Shown piece after piece: positions 21,718 through 29,010 of a DNA stretch of 64,000 bases. A program made the translations under genes and the position numbers. Position 1 is the first letter of the stretch. Each line of letters starts with the position of its first letter. The notes below the pieces were generated by a model. That model was not told the origin of the DNA. It was given only the letters and a program-made list of their open reading frames with translations, and searched no databases. Source of the stretch: Granulicella tundricola MP5ACTX9 (lineage in GTDB: Bacteria; Acidobacteriota; Terriglobia; Terriglobales; Acidobacteriaceae); the NCBI RefSeq assembly GCF_000178975.2, contig NC_015064.1:3844001-3908000 (forward strand). Direction: 5' to 3'.

Positions 21718-21925
21718 CCGAGCGATACCGCTTACGCAGCTTGCCGTGGACGTCGTATATGCCGGCGTCTACCAGTTCTTTCATGGCCAGCGCCTTCGTA
21801 CGTGTCACTTTGTCGACGTGCGATTGCGAACTCTTGCTGAAATCGGCAATGAACGCACGATCCGCCTTAGTGAGCAGTCCAGTCTTCGCAGTCGTTTTTA
21901 CGCTCTTTGGCATGGTCATAATCAT
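21710..21925 (-). CDS. Small protein upstream of the ART-like gene (antitoxin candidate)
   Basis: About 71 aa, basic, starting near 'MIMTMPKSVKTTAKTG', with a helical middle 'LTKADRAFIADFSKSSQSHV' and 'KALAMKELVDAGIYDVHGKL' before a basic end. The last part could be a small helix-turn-helix-like segment. ATG codons exist at 21925, 21919 and 21913, so the exact start is uncertain. It overlaps the next gene by 8 bp, the usual arrangement of an antitoxin before its toxin. I know no named family for it. Confidence 0.55.
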   Translation of the reverse strand: MIMTMPKSVKTTAKTGLLTKADRAFIADFSKSSQSHVDKVTRTKALAMKELVDAGIYDVHGKLRKRYRSVA

Positions 21926-21969
21926 ACGAGCGACAACAGGAATCAAACAACCACAAAGAATCCCGAAGA

Positions 21970-23379
21970 CTACGCGCCGGCGATCATCATGCCTTCTATG
22001 TGGAGGGTGGGGGCGGCGGCGGCTCCTCGGAAGGTGAGGTCGTTGCCGATGGCTACGATGTTTTTGTACATGTCCTTGAGGTTGCCGGCGATGGTGATCT
22101 CTTCGACGGGGTAGGCGAGTTCGCCATTTTCGATCCAGAGACCGGCTGCGCCCTGGCTGTAGTCGCCGGTGACGAGGTTGACGCCGAAGCCCATGGTCTC
22201 CGTCACATAGAGGCCGCTGGGGATGCCGGCGATGATTTCTTCCGGGGTCTGGGTGCCGGGTTCGAGGTAGAAGTTTCCTGCGCCGATGCCGGGGTTCCCG
22301 GCGAGTCCGCGGGAGGCGTTGCCTGTGGAGGCCATGCCGAGCTTGCGGGCGGTGTAGGTGTTGAGGACGTAGTTTTTGAGGATGCCGTTCTCTACGAGGA
22401 CTGTGCGGCGGGTGGGGAGACCTTCACCGTCGAAGGGGCTGGTGCCGAAGCCGCCGATGAGAATGGTATCGCCGGTGAGGGGGTCGATGCGTTTGTGGAC
22501 CATAGTGCCGTCGTCGATGACGTTGATGTTGGGGCCGGCGATCTGCTGGCCGAGCATGTCGTCGAGGAAGCTGGCGTGGCGGTAGATGGCGTCGCCGTTG
22601 GCGGCTTCAAAGATGTTGCCGATGATGGACTTTGCGATCTCGGGCGAGAAGACGACGGGCGCGCGCTGGGTTTTGACGCGGCGTGCTCCCAGGCGGCGGA
22701 GGGTGCGCTCTGCGGCTTTGCGGCCGATGGCTTCCGGGTCTTCGAGGAGGCGGGTGGTGCGGCTGCTCGAGAACCAGTAGTTGCGCTGCATGTGGCCGTG
22801 CTCGTCGTGGGCTATGGGTGCTGCTGAAAAACCGCAATACGACCGGCGGGTCTCGCCTATGAAGCCGCGCGAGTTGACCATGATCTTGTGGCTGGTGGCG
22901 GTGTCGAAATCTCCGCCGCCGGAGTTCTGGATGCGGGTGTCGAAGGCCATGGCTGCGGCCTCGCAGCGGCGTGCGATCTCGATGCGCTCTTCGGGGGGTT
23001 GATCGTTGACGTCTTCGTAGTAGAGATGCTGATCGGTTTCGATCTGGCCGAAGGCGGAGGCCTCAGGCAGGCCGGAGAAAGGGTCTTCGCTGGTGATTTT
23101 TGCGAGTGCGACTGCGCCTTCTACGAGCTTAGCGAGGCCGTCCGGTGAGAGATCTGACGATGAGGTGCTGGCGCTGCGGAGGCCGTTGAAGACGCGCAGG
23201 CCGATGGCTCGGGAGCCGGATTCCTTGAGGGTTTCAACCTGGCCGAGACGGACGAGGGCGGAGAACTCCTCGCCCTCGTAGGCTACGGCTTCTGCGTCTG
23301 TGGCTCCGGCTTTGAGGGCTCGGTCCAGGACGGATTGGGCCAGGGTGCGGAGGTCTAAAGCGTGGACGACTGCGGGCAT
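21970..23379 (-). CDS. pmbA: TldD/PmbA family protein, PmbA (TldE) subunit
   Basis: 469 aa. In E. coli TldD and PmbA (TldE) form a heterodimeric metalloprotease that trims unfolded peptides and removes the leader of microcin B17; the PmbA chain lacks the zinc site. Family features: 'GATDAEAVAYEGEEFSALVR' at the N-terminus, 'GLRVFNGLRSASTSSSDLS', 'VVFSPEIAKSIIGNIFEAAN', 'NINVIDDGTMVHKRIDPLTG', 'SPFDGEGLPTRRTVLVENG' and the C-terminal 'YPVEEITIAGNLKDMYKNI'. No HExxH is present, as expected for PmbA. Last gene of the tldD operon, 3 bp after the second small zinc-ligand protein. Confidence 0.93.
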   Translation of the reverse strand: MPAVVHALDLRTLAQSVLDRALKAGATDAEAVAYEGEEFSALVRLGQVETLKESGSRAIGLRVFNGLRSASTSSSDLSPDGLAKLVEGAVALAKITSEDPFSGLPEASAFGQIETDQHLYYEDVNDQPPEERIEIARRCEAAAMAFDTRIQNSGGGDFDTATSHKIMVNSRGFIGETRRSYCGFSAAPIAHDEHGHMQRNYWFSSSRTTRLLEDPEAIGRKAAERTLRRLGARRVKTQRAPVVFSPEIAKSIIGNIFEAANGDAIYRHASFLDDMLGQQIAGPNINVIDDGTMVHKRIDPLTGDTILIGGFGTSPFDGEGLPTRRTVLVENGILKNYVLNTYTARKLGMASTGNASRGLAGNPGIGAGNFYLEPGTQTPEEIIAGIPSGLYVTETMGFGVNLVTGDYSQGAAGLWIENGELAYPVEEITIAGNLKDMYKNIVAIGNDLTFRGAAAAPTLHIEGMMIAGA

Positions 23380-23382
23380 GAG

Positions 23383-23691
23383 TTATTCGACCGGGTGGGC
23401 GGACTGCTTGGCCTCGCGGCCGTCGGTGGCTTTTTTGAAGATGATGCCGCCGAAGCAGTAGGCGGAGTCGAGTGGATCTTTGTGCTCCACGTACGGTGCG
23501 CCGCCGGTCTTGCTGTTCTTGCCGAGGAGCTTGACGGCTCCGCCACAGTCCTTGCAGCGGAACTCGGTGTCGGCATCGGCGAGGGCGTCGGCGACGGATT
23601 TGACCTTCCAGAAGGGCTCGTATCCGCCGCCCTCTTTCATACGCCGACGCTTTACTTCACAGTCGTAGATCTTTTCCCGTTCGACAGCCAT
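23383..23691 (-). CDS. Small CxxC/H/C protein B between tldD and pmbA
   Basis: 102-aa paralogue of the gene just upstream (roughly 60% identical over 95 residues by eye). Conserved potential metal ligands: Cys11 in 'KIYDCEVKRRR', Cys46 and Cys49 in 'TEFRCKDCGGAVKLLG', His70 in 'YVEHKDP' and Cys79 ('SAYC'). The CxxC...EH...C layout is reminiscent of zinc-binding modules that tell cysteine-rich nuclease-associated domains apart, but I cannot name the family. ATG overlaps the stop of paralogue A by one base, and pmbA starts 3 bp after it, so all four genes are translationally coupled. It lacks the ~30-residue C-terminal extension of paralogue A. Confidence 0.75.
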   Translation of the reverse strand: MAVEREKIYDCEVKRRRMKEGGGYEPFWKVKSVADALADADTEFRCKDCGGAVKLLGKNSKTGGAPYVEHKDPLDSAYCFGGIIFKKATDGREAKQSAHPVE

Positions 23692-24089
23692 TAGTTTTCT
23701 ATTCCTTCAACGACGATGGGTGCGGGCACGAAGGCCGGGAGTGCGATGGTGTCGGGACGCACGCCGGGGAGGCCGGTGCGCAACATGACGGGACGGGGCG
23801 AGAGACGTGCTTCGCGACCGTCGGTGGATTTGCGGAAGAGCAGGCCGCTGGAGCAGAAGGCTGCGTCAGACGGGTCCTTGTGCTCGACGAAGGGCACGGT
23901 GCCTGCCTTGCCGTTGCGGCCGAGCAGTTTGACGGCTCCGCCGCAGTCCTTGCAACGGAACTCGGTGTCGAGATCTGCAAGGGCTTCGACGAGGGTTTTT
24001 ACCTTCCAGAAGGCTTCATATCCGCCACCGGCACGGACGCGCCGACGTTTGACTTCGCACTCGTAGATCTTTTCGCGTTCGGCTGCCAT
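23691..24089 (-). CDS. Small CxxC/H/C protein A between tldD and pmbA
   Basis: 132 aa. Residues 1-100 match the downstream paralogue: 'AAEREKIYECEVKRRRV', 'GGYEAFWKVK', 'DTEFRCKDCGGAVKLLGRN', 'VEHKDPSDAAFC', 'RKSTDGREA'. Potential zinc ligands are Cys11, Cys46, Cys49, His70 and Cys79. The C-terminal ~32 residues, 'RTGLPGVRPDTIALPAFVPA' and onward, are unique, Pro/Val-rich and probably unstructured. tldD ends 1 bp upstream, so it is made together with the protease. The tandem copies point to a local duplication that has since diverged at the 3' end. Confidence 0.75.
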   Translation of the reverse strand: MAAEREKIYECEVKRRRVRAGGGYEAFWKVKTLVEALADLDTEFRCKDCGGAVKLLGRNGKAGTVPFVEHKDPSDAAFCSSGLLFRKSTDGREARLSPRPVMLRTGLPGVRPDTIALPAFVPAPIVVEGIEN

Positions 24090-24090
24090 A

Positions 24091-25578
24091 TTATTGTCCC
24101 GTTCCTCCGACCGTCATGCGATCGAGTTTGATGGTCGGCATACCGACCCCCACAGGCACACTCTGCCCGGCTTTGCCACAGGTACCAATTCCCTCATCGA
24201 GCGCCAGGTCGTTGCCGACCATGGAGACGTACTTGAGCGCCTCGGGGCCGTTGCCCACGAGCGTCGCACCTTTGACCGGCCGGGTAACCTTGCCATCCTC
24301 AATGAGGTAGGCTTCCGATGCCGAAAAGACAAATTTTCCGTTGGTGATGTCGACCTGCCCGCCGCCGAAGTTCACGGCGTAGAGGCCGCGCTTGACGCTT
24401 TTGATGATGTCTTCGGGCATGTCGTCGCCGTTGAGCATGTAGGTGTTGGTCATGCGCGGCATGGGAATGTGGTGGTAGCTTTCACGGCGTCCACTGCCGG
24501 TGCTGACGCCGCCCATGAGGCGGGAGTTCAGCTTGTCGGACAGGAAGGTTTTGAGGATGCCGTTTTCAATGAGGACGGTCTCCTGGGTGGGAACGCCTTC
24601 GTCGTCCACATTGAGAGAGCCGCGGCGGTTGGCGATGGTGCCGTTATCGACGACGGTGACCTTGGAGCTGGCGACCTGCTGGCCAATGAGGCCGGAGAAG
24701 GCTGAGGTTTTCTTGCGGTTGAAGTCAGCTTCCAGGCCGTGGCCCACGGCCTCATGGAGAAGGACGCCGGGCCAGCCGGGGCCGAGGACGACTTCCATCT
24801 CTCCGGCGGGTGCGTCGACCGCTCCTAATTGCAGGAGGGCGGTGCGGGCTGCCTCGCGGGCGAAGTGCTCGGGGCTCTTTGTGCCTTCGAAGAAGTCGAG
24901 GGTGACGCGTCCGCCGCCGCCTGAGCTGCCGCGTGCGGTGTTCTGCGAGTCCTTGGCGATGACCATGACGTTGAGGCGGGCGAGGGGCTGGGTGTCGGAG
25001 GCGAAGGTGCCGTCGGAGGCGGCGACGAGGATGCGTCGGACTTCGTCGTTGATGCCGGCGCGGACCTGGGTGATGCGGGAGTCGTAGGCGCGGGCGGCTT
25101 TGTCGGCGCGCTCGATGAGTGCGAGCTTGGCGGCGAGATCGGCGTCGCTGGAGAGGCCGGCGATGGGGTAGAGGGACGGGGTTTCCGTGTGGCGGAAGCC
25201 GCTGGCGAGCTCCTTGGCGGGGCCGCTGGCGATGAGGGCGGCGGTGCGCGCGGCACGGAGGAGACGCTCGCTGGAGAGGTCGTCGGTGAAGGCGAAGCCG
25301 GTGCGCTCGCCGGAGACGACGCGGATGCCGCAGCCTACGCTGATGCCCTGGCTGGCGGTTTTGACGAGGCCTTCGTCCATGCCGAGCGAGGTGCTGGTGA
25401 CGGATTCAAAGTAGAGGTCGGCGTAATCGCCGCCGGCGGAGAGGGCTTCCCCGAGACAACGCTCCATGAGGCGCTCTGAGAGGCCTAATTTTTCAATGAA
25501 GTAGCGCTTGTGATCGTTGGTATCGTGAGTCTCGCGAAGATCAAGGGCGGCGCCGGTGGGAAACGTCATTATCCCCAT
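24091..25578 (-). CDS. tldD: TldD family metalloprotease, catalytic subunit
   Basis: Catalytic partner of PmbA. The zinc motif HExxxH lies in 'GVLLHEAVGHGLEADFNRKK' at about residue 270; the conserved late Cys of the third ligand region is in 'DEGIGTCGKAGQSVPVGVG'. Other family signatures: 'GGDYADLYFESVTSTSLGMD', 'GCGIRVVSGERTGFAFTDD', 'VDDEGVPTQETVLIENGILK' and 'GGGQVDITNGKFVFSASEAY'. ATG codons at 25605, 25578 and 25569 are all possible; 25578 is chosen as a compromise. First gene of tldD-A-B-pmbA with gaps of 1, -1 and 3 bp, an unusually tight operon. Confidence 0.93.
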   Translation of the reverse strand: MGIMTFPTGAALDLRETHDTNDHKRYFIEKLGLSERLMERCLGEALSAGGDYADLYFESVTSTSLGMDEGLVKTASQGISVGCGIRVVSGERTGFAFTDDLSSERLLRAARTAALIASGPAKELASGFRHTETPSLYPIAGLSSDADLAAKLALIERADKAARAYDSRITQVRAGINDEVRRILVAASDGTFASDTQPLARLNVMVIAKDSQNTARGSSGGGGRVTLDFFEGTKSPEHFAREAARTALLQLGAVDAPAGEMEVVLGPGWPGVLLHEAVGHGLEADFNRKKTSAFSGLIGQQVASSKVTVVDNGTIANRRGSLNVDDEGVPTQETVLIENGILKTFLSDKLNSRLMGGVSTGSGRRESYHHIPMPRMTNTYMLNGDDMPEDIIKSVKRGLYAVNFGGGQVDITNGKFVFSASEAYLIEDGKVTRPVKGATLVGNGPEALKYVSMVGNDLALDEGIGTCGKAGQSVPVGVGMPTIKLDRMTVGGTGQ

Positions 25579-25650
25579 GATAGGCTTCGAAGGCACCAGC
25601 CGCAAATCAGACGTTTTGCAGGGCGGCCCATTTTGGGAATGCTGGATGGA

Positions 25651-26475
25651 TTAGCGGCCATGGGATGGGTCGGATGAGTTGGCTACGTTGAGGTCTATCG
25701 CCAGGTCTTTAGAGGCACCGCCGTAGCAGTTGTTGTCCGGGGCGTAGGTTGAGGCGCAGGAACGGGTTAGCTCCGGGCGGCGGGGGGACTGGGCGTACTG
25801 CCAGATGTCCGCGCCGGGGGTTCCGCTGGATTTGAGGGGCGGCGGGGTGATGGTGCAGCCGGGGGATGGGGGGCAGGTGTCCTGGGCTACCCAGAGGGTG
25901 ACCGGGTGAAGGTTCGCCAAGGCGATATAAGCGCGGACGAGCTGGGCGGTGGTGATGAAGACCGGCTTGCCTTTGGAGTCTGTGCCGTCCGGGGCGGGTT
26001 GGCCGCTGAGGTAGGCTCCGGGTTTGAAGGCGGAGGCTGCGATGGTTTCCGTCCAGGCGAAGAAGTAGCCGGCCTGCTCCGGCAGGAGGCGGCCGCCTTC
26101 TTCCTGGTCGAGGAAGAGGATGGTGCCGGATGGGAAGGATTCGCGGTTGGCGGCGGCGATGGCGGCGGCGGCGTCCTGCTGGCCTAGAGCCTTGGGGGAG
26201 AGCTTCGATTTCTTGATCTCGGCGTCGAGGCGGCCGTTCCAGAGGACGAGGAAGCCAAAGCCAGCGGAGCGGAGTTGCAGGCGTTTCGATTGCCAGGAGT
26301 TGGAGGTGGTGCCGGGGGGATTGTTGAGCCAGTAGCCGGTGAAGGCGAAGCGCTGGTGGAGGTCGGCGAGGCGGGCGTCGCCGGGGTAGTCGTTGCGGTC
26401 GAAGCCAACGAAGGCTTTCTGGGCCACAGCGGTGACGGTCAGGGCGAAGCAGAGGAGGGATAAAGACAGCTTCAT
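25651..26475 (-). CDS. Secreted DUF1906 (glycoside-hydrolase-like) protein
   Basis: 274 aa with a Sec signal peptide ('LSLSLLCFALTVTAVAQ'). The mature part begins 'AFVGFDRNDYPGDARLADLH', matching the first strand of the DUF1906 / Rv2525c-like TIM-barrel family related to GH25 lysozymes. Later strands follow in 'GFGFLVLWNGRL', 'GTILFLDQEEGGRLLPEQAG', 'FAWTETIAASAFKPGAYLSG' and the C-terminal 'ADIWQYAQSPRRPELTRSCA' with 'KDLAIDLNVAN'. The two acids in 'LDQEEGG' are where a catalytic acid would lie. The role may be cell-wall related; unproven. ATG 26475 precedes the signal peptide; longer upstream frames are shadows. Divergent from the YfiT-like gene. Confidence 0.8.
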   Translation of the reverse strand: MKLSLSLLCFALTVTAVAQKAFVGFDRNDYPGDARLADLHQRFAFTGYWLNNPPGTTSNSWQSKRLQLRSAGFGFLVLWNGRLDAEIKKSKLSPKALGQQDAAAAIAAANRESFPSGTILFLDQEEGGRLLPEQAGYFFAWTETIAASAFKPGAYLSGQPAPDGTDSKGKPVFITTAQLVRAYIALANLHPVTLWVAQDTCPPSPGCTITPPPLKSSGTPGADIWQYAQSPRRPELTRSCASTYAPDNNCYGGASKDLAIDLNVANSSDPSHGR

Positions 26476-26514
26476 GGGTTTTAGGATGCGGACGGGTGTG
26501 CTACGGTTTAGGCC

Positions 26515-27081
26515 ATGAAGGGTGATTCCAGGCAGGGTGAGCGGCGGAAGGCAGAGCGGAGTACCGACCCCCGGTACCCGATCGGGCCGTTTGTGGCGCC
26601 TGAGGTGGTGTCCGCGGATGACCGGCTGGGGGCAATCTCGGTGCTGGCGGAGCTGCCGGACCGGCTGCGCCATGCGGTGAACCGGCTGGATCATCACCAG
26701 TTGGCTACGCCGTATCGCGAGGGCGGATGGACGCTGCGGCAGGTGGTTCACCATGTGGCGGACAGTCATATGATGGCCTTTATCCGGATGCGGCTGGCGC
26801 TGACGGAGGACTGGCCGAAGGTTCCGTCCTACGACGAGGCGGCATGCTCGAGGCTGCACGATTCCAGTGCGCCGGTGGAATGGTCGCTGGAACTGGTGGA
26901 GAGTCTGCACGCGCGCTGGGTGATGCTGCTGCAATCCTTGAAGGAGGAGCAATGGCAGCGGGGCTTTGTGCATTCTGCGTACGGCCGGACTACGGTGGAT
27001 CTGGCGGCACAGGAGTATGCGTGGCACTCTCGGCATCATGTGGCGCACATCATGCATCTGCGGTATGCGCGGCACTGGTAG
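26515..27081 (+). CDS. DinB/YfiT-family putative metal-dependent hydrolase
   Basis: 188-aa four-helix-bundle protein of the YfiT/BstA branch of the DinB superfamily; BstA-type members are thiol-S-transferases using bacillithiol. Seen: 'STDPRYPIGPFVAP' typical of the N-terminus, then three His metal ligands in family context, in 'GGWTLRQVVHHVADSHMMAF' and the C-terminal 'YAWHSRHHVAHIMHLRYARH'. Whether this organism has bacillithiol is not shown here, so substrate is left open. The start may be a later in-frame codon because the first ~15 residues are charged and poorly conserved-looking. Confidence 0.85.
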   Translation: MKGDSRQGERRKAERSTDPRYPIGPFVAPEVVSADDRLGAISVLAELPDRLRHAVNRLDHHQLATPYREGGWTLRQVVHHVADSHMMAFIRMRLALTEDWPKVPSYDEAACSRLHDSSAPVEWSLELVESLHARWVMLLQSLKEEQWQRGFVHSAYGRTTVDLAAQEYAWHSRHHVAHIMHLRYARHW

Positions 27082-27172
27082 GGAGATCGACCCCTTGACC
27101 CCCACCGGGGTAAATCGATTCAAAGTCTTCAAAACAGGTTAGTCAGGTCTGGACACACGGCTCTGACCGATC

Positions 27173-28795
27173 ATGGGCCACCGGCGGATTATGCTGGTGT
27201 GCATGACGCCGCGAGCCGTGACCTCCGAGCACGAACAGACTCCTGAGCAGTTGGCGGCGACGCTGGATAACTACCTGGCGGAGTATCCAGCGGCGGTGGT
27301 GATGGAGGATGGCAAGGTCCTGTTCGACATGCGGGAGGCGAAGTACACGCTGGGGACCGAGCATGGGCGCTGCACGCTTCATCTTTGGGGTGAGGAGCGG
27401 AATTTGGTCCGGCGCGTGAGCGGTGCGGCGCTGCGGGATAAGGTTTTGCGGCTGACGACGCACAAGTTTGGGCAGGCGAAGCCGCAGACGCTGGAGGTGG
27501 CTGGAGATAAGGACCGGCGGACGCCTTCCACGCGGGAGGCGACTCGGGTGCGGTATGTGAAGGTGCTGGAACGGGCGCTGGGGCGGCAGTTCGAGGGGTG
27601 GAAGCCGGATGCGTTTCGGACGGCGATGGATCTCGAAAAGAGCTTTGGCCCGGCGTATGCGCGGGGGCTGCTGGTGCAGGGGCAGAAGAGCTGGGCGGTG
27701 ATCGGGGTCAATGAGGAGGAGGCGCAGACGACGGTCGACGGCATCCTGACGCTGGGGATTCTTTGGCTCGAAAGCTGCCGGACGGCGGGGGATGGGCGGC
27801 GGACGGTGCAGGGGCTGAAGCTGGTGGTGCCGCGGGGGATGGGGGCGCTGACGCTTTCGCGGATGGCCTGGCTGAACGGGGATGCGGCGCAGTGGGAGTT
27901 GTGGGAGCTTGACCAGAGGGAGGAGACGCTGGAGCTGAGGGATGCGGCGGATCATGGGAATCTGCAGACCCGGCTGGTGCATGCGCCGAACGAGGCGGCA
28001 GCTCGGGAGCGGTTTGCGGCGAGCGCTGCGCGGGTGATGGGAATGCTGCCGGAGGGGATGGGGGCGGTGACGGAGCAGCGGATTCGCAGCGGGACGGAGG
28101 TGGCGTTTCTGCTGCATGGGCTGGAGTTTGCGCGGGTTCGGATGGGAGCGACGGGGGAGTCGTTCAACCGGGTGGAGGAGATCAGCTTTGGCGCGGGGGC
28201 GAATGAGACGCTGCTCGCCGATGAGAATGAAGGGGCGTTGCGGGAGTTGGTGGCGAGGCTGTACGAGCGGCGGTCGGGTGCGGGGGATAAGCGTGACCCG
28301 CTGTACCGGATGCAGCCGGAGCGTTGGCTCGAAGGGGAGCTGCGGCGGGATCTGACGTTGATCGATACGAAGCTGGATGCGCGACATGTGTATGCGCAGG
28401 TGCCGGCGTTTGCGGCGGCGGATCGGGGGATGATGGATCTGCTTTCCGTCAGCGAGGATGGGCGGCTTGCGGTGCTCGAACTGAAGGCGGATGAGGATAT
28501 GCAGTTGGCTTTGCAGGGGCTCGATTACTGGGTGCGGGTGCGGTGGCATCACCTGCAGAACCCGGACCCGGTGAGTGGGCTGGGGGAGTTTCAGCGGCAT
28601 GGGTACTTTGGAGATGTGAGGTTGTCTGGGGTGGGGCCTCGGTTGTATCTGGTGGCTCCGGCTTTGCGGGTTCATCCGGCGACTGAGATTGTTTTGCGGT
28701 ATTTGTCGCCGCGGGTGGAATGGATGCTGGTGGGGCTGGATGAACGTTGGCGGAGCAAGGTGAAGGTGGTCTGGCGGAAGCGGAGTGGGGTTTAA
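27173..28795 (+). CDS. Predicted PD-(D/E)XK nuclease-like protein, 540 aa
   Basis: No named family recognised for the whole protein. Near the C-terminus, 'DRGMMDLLSVSEDGRLAVLE' followed by 'LKADEDMQLALQGLDYWVRV' matches the PD-(D/E)XK core: Asp at about 423, a beta hairpin, Glu-x-Lys at 437-439 and a helix with Gln. This arrangement resembles NucS/EndoMS-type and DUF91-like endonuclease domains. The N-terminal 400 residues ('ALRDKVLRLTTHKFGQAKPQ', 'GLKLVVPRGMGALTLSRMAW') are of unknown fold and may bind a substrate. Starts at 27173, 27191 and 27203 are possible. It is monocistronic; pyrimidine-rich DNA follows. A role in DNA repair or restriction is inferred only. Confidence 0.7.
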   Translation: MGHRRIMLVCMTPRAVTSEHEQTPEQLAATLDNYLAEYPAAVVMEDGKVLFDMREAKYTLGTEHGRCTLHLWGEERNLVRRVSGAALRDKVLRLTTHKFGQAKPQTLEVAGDKDRRTPSTREATRVRYVKVLERALGRQFEGWKPDAFRTAMDLEKSFGPAYARGLLVQGQKSWAVIGVNEEEAQTTVDGILTLGILWLESCRTAGDGRRTVQGLKLVVPRGMGALTLSRMAWLNGDAAQWELWELDQREETLELRDAADHGNLQTRLVHAPNEAAARERFAASAARVMGMLPEGMGAVTEQRIRSGTEVAFLLHGLEFARVRMGATGESFNRVEEISFGAGANETLLADENEGALRELVARLYERRSGAGDKRDPLYRMQPERWLEGELRRDLTLIDTKLDARHVYAQVPAFAAADRGMMDLLSVSEDGRLAVLELKADEDMQLALQGLDYWVRVRWHHLQNPDPVSGLGEFQRHGYFGDVRLSGVGPRLYLVAPALRVHPATEIVLRYLSPRVEWMLVGLDERWRSKVKVVWRKRSGV

Positions 28796-29010
28796 CTTAC
28801 CCCGCTTCCACCCCATCGTTCTGTTTTTCCGGCCACCCCGTTCACCCCCACCGATCACCCCGTAACTCTTTTCACCCCATCCACTTCCCCGCCCTCAACT
28901 TTCGAGTCTTCCGCCCAGCTGCAAACGTCTCATCGACACCAAAGCAAATGGGCCAGCGCCTGCATCCAACGCGCTAAGCCTTTACAGCTACCAAGGGAGA
29001 ATTCCAGGGC
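28796..29010. other. Spacer upstream of the RND operon
   Basis: 215 bp of strongly C/T-biased sequence with runs such as CACCCCATC and CACCCC repeated at irregular intervals; it should contain the efflux promoter. I do not see a clear operator or hairpin. Confidence 0.35.

Noticed and set aside
26476..27132. Long N-terminal extension of the DUF1906 protein
   Set aside because: The frame is antisense to the YfiT-like gene and the extension is Arg/His/Pro-rich; the signal peptide begins at 26475.
27143..28858. 571-codon open frame antisense to the PD-(D/E)XK-like gene
   Set aside because: Translation is a Pro/His/Arg/Gln-rich shadow, whereas the plus-strand frame gives a normal protein with a nuclease motif.
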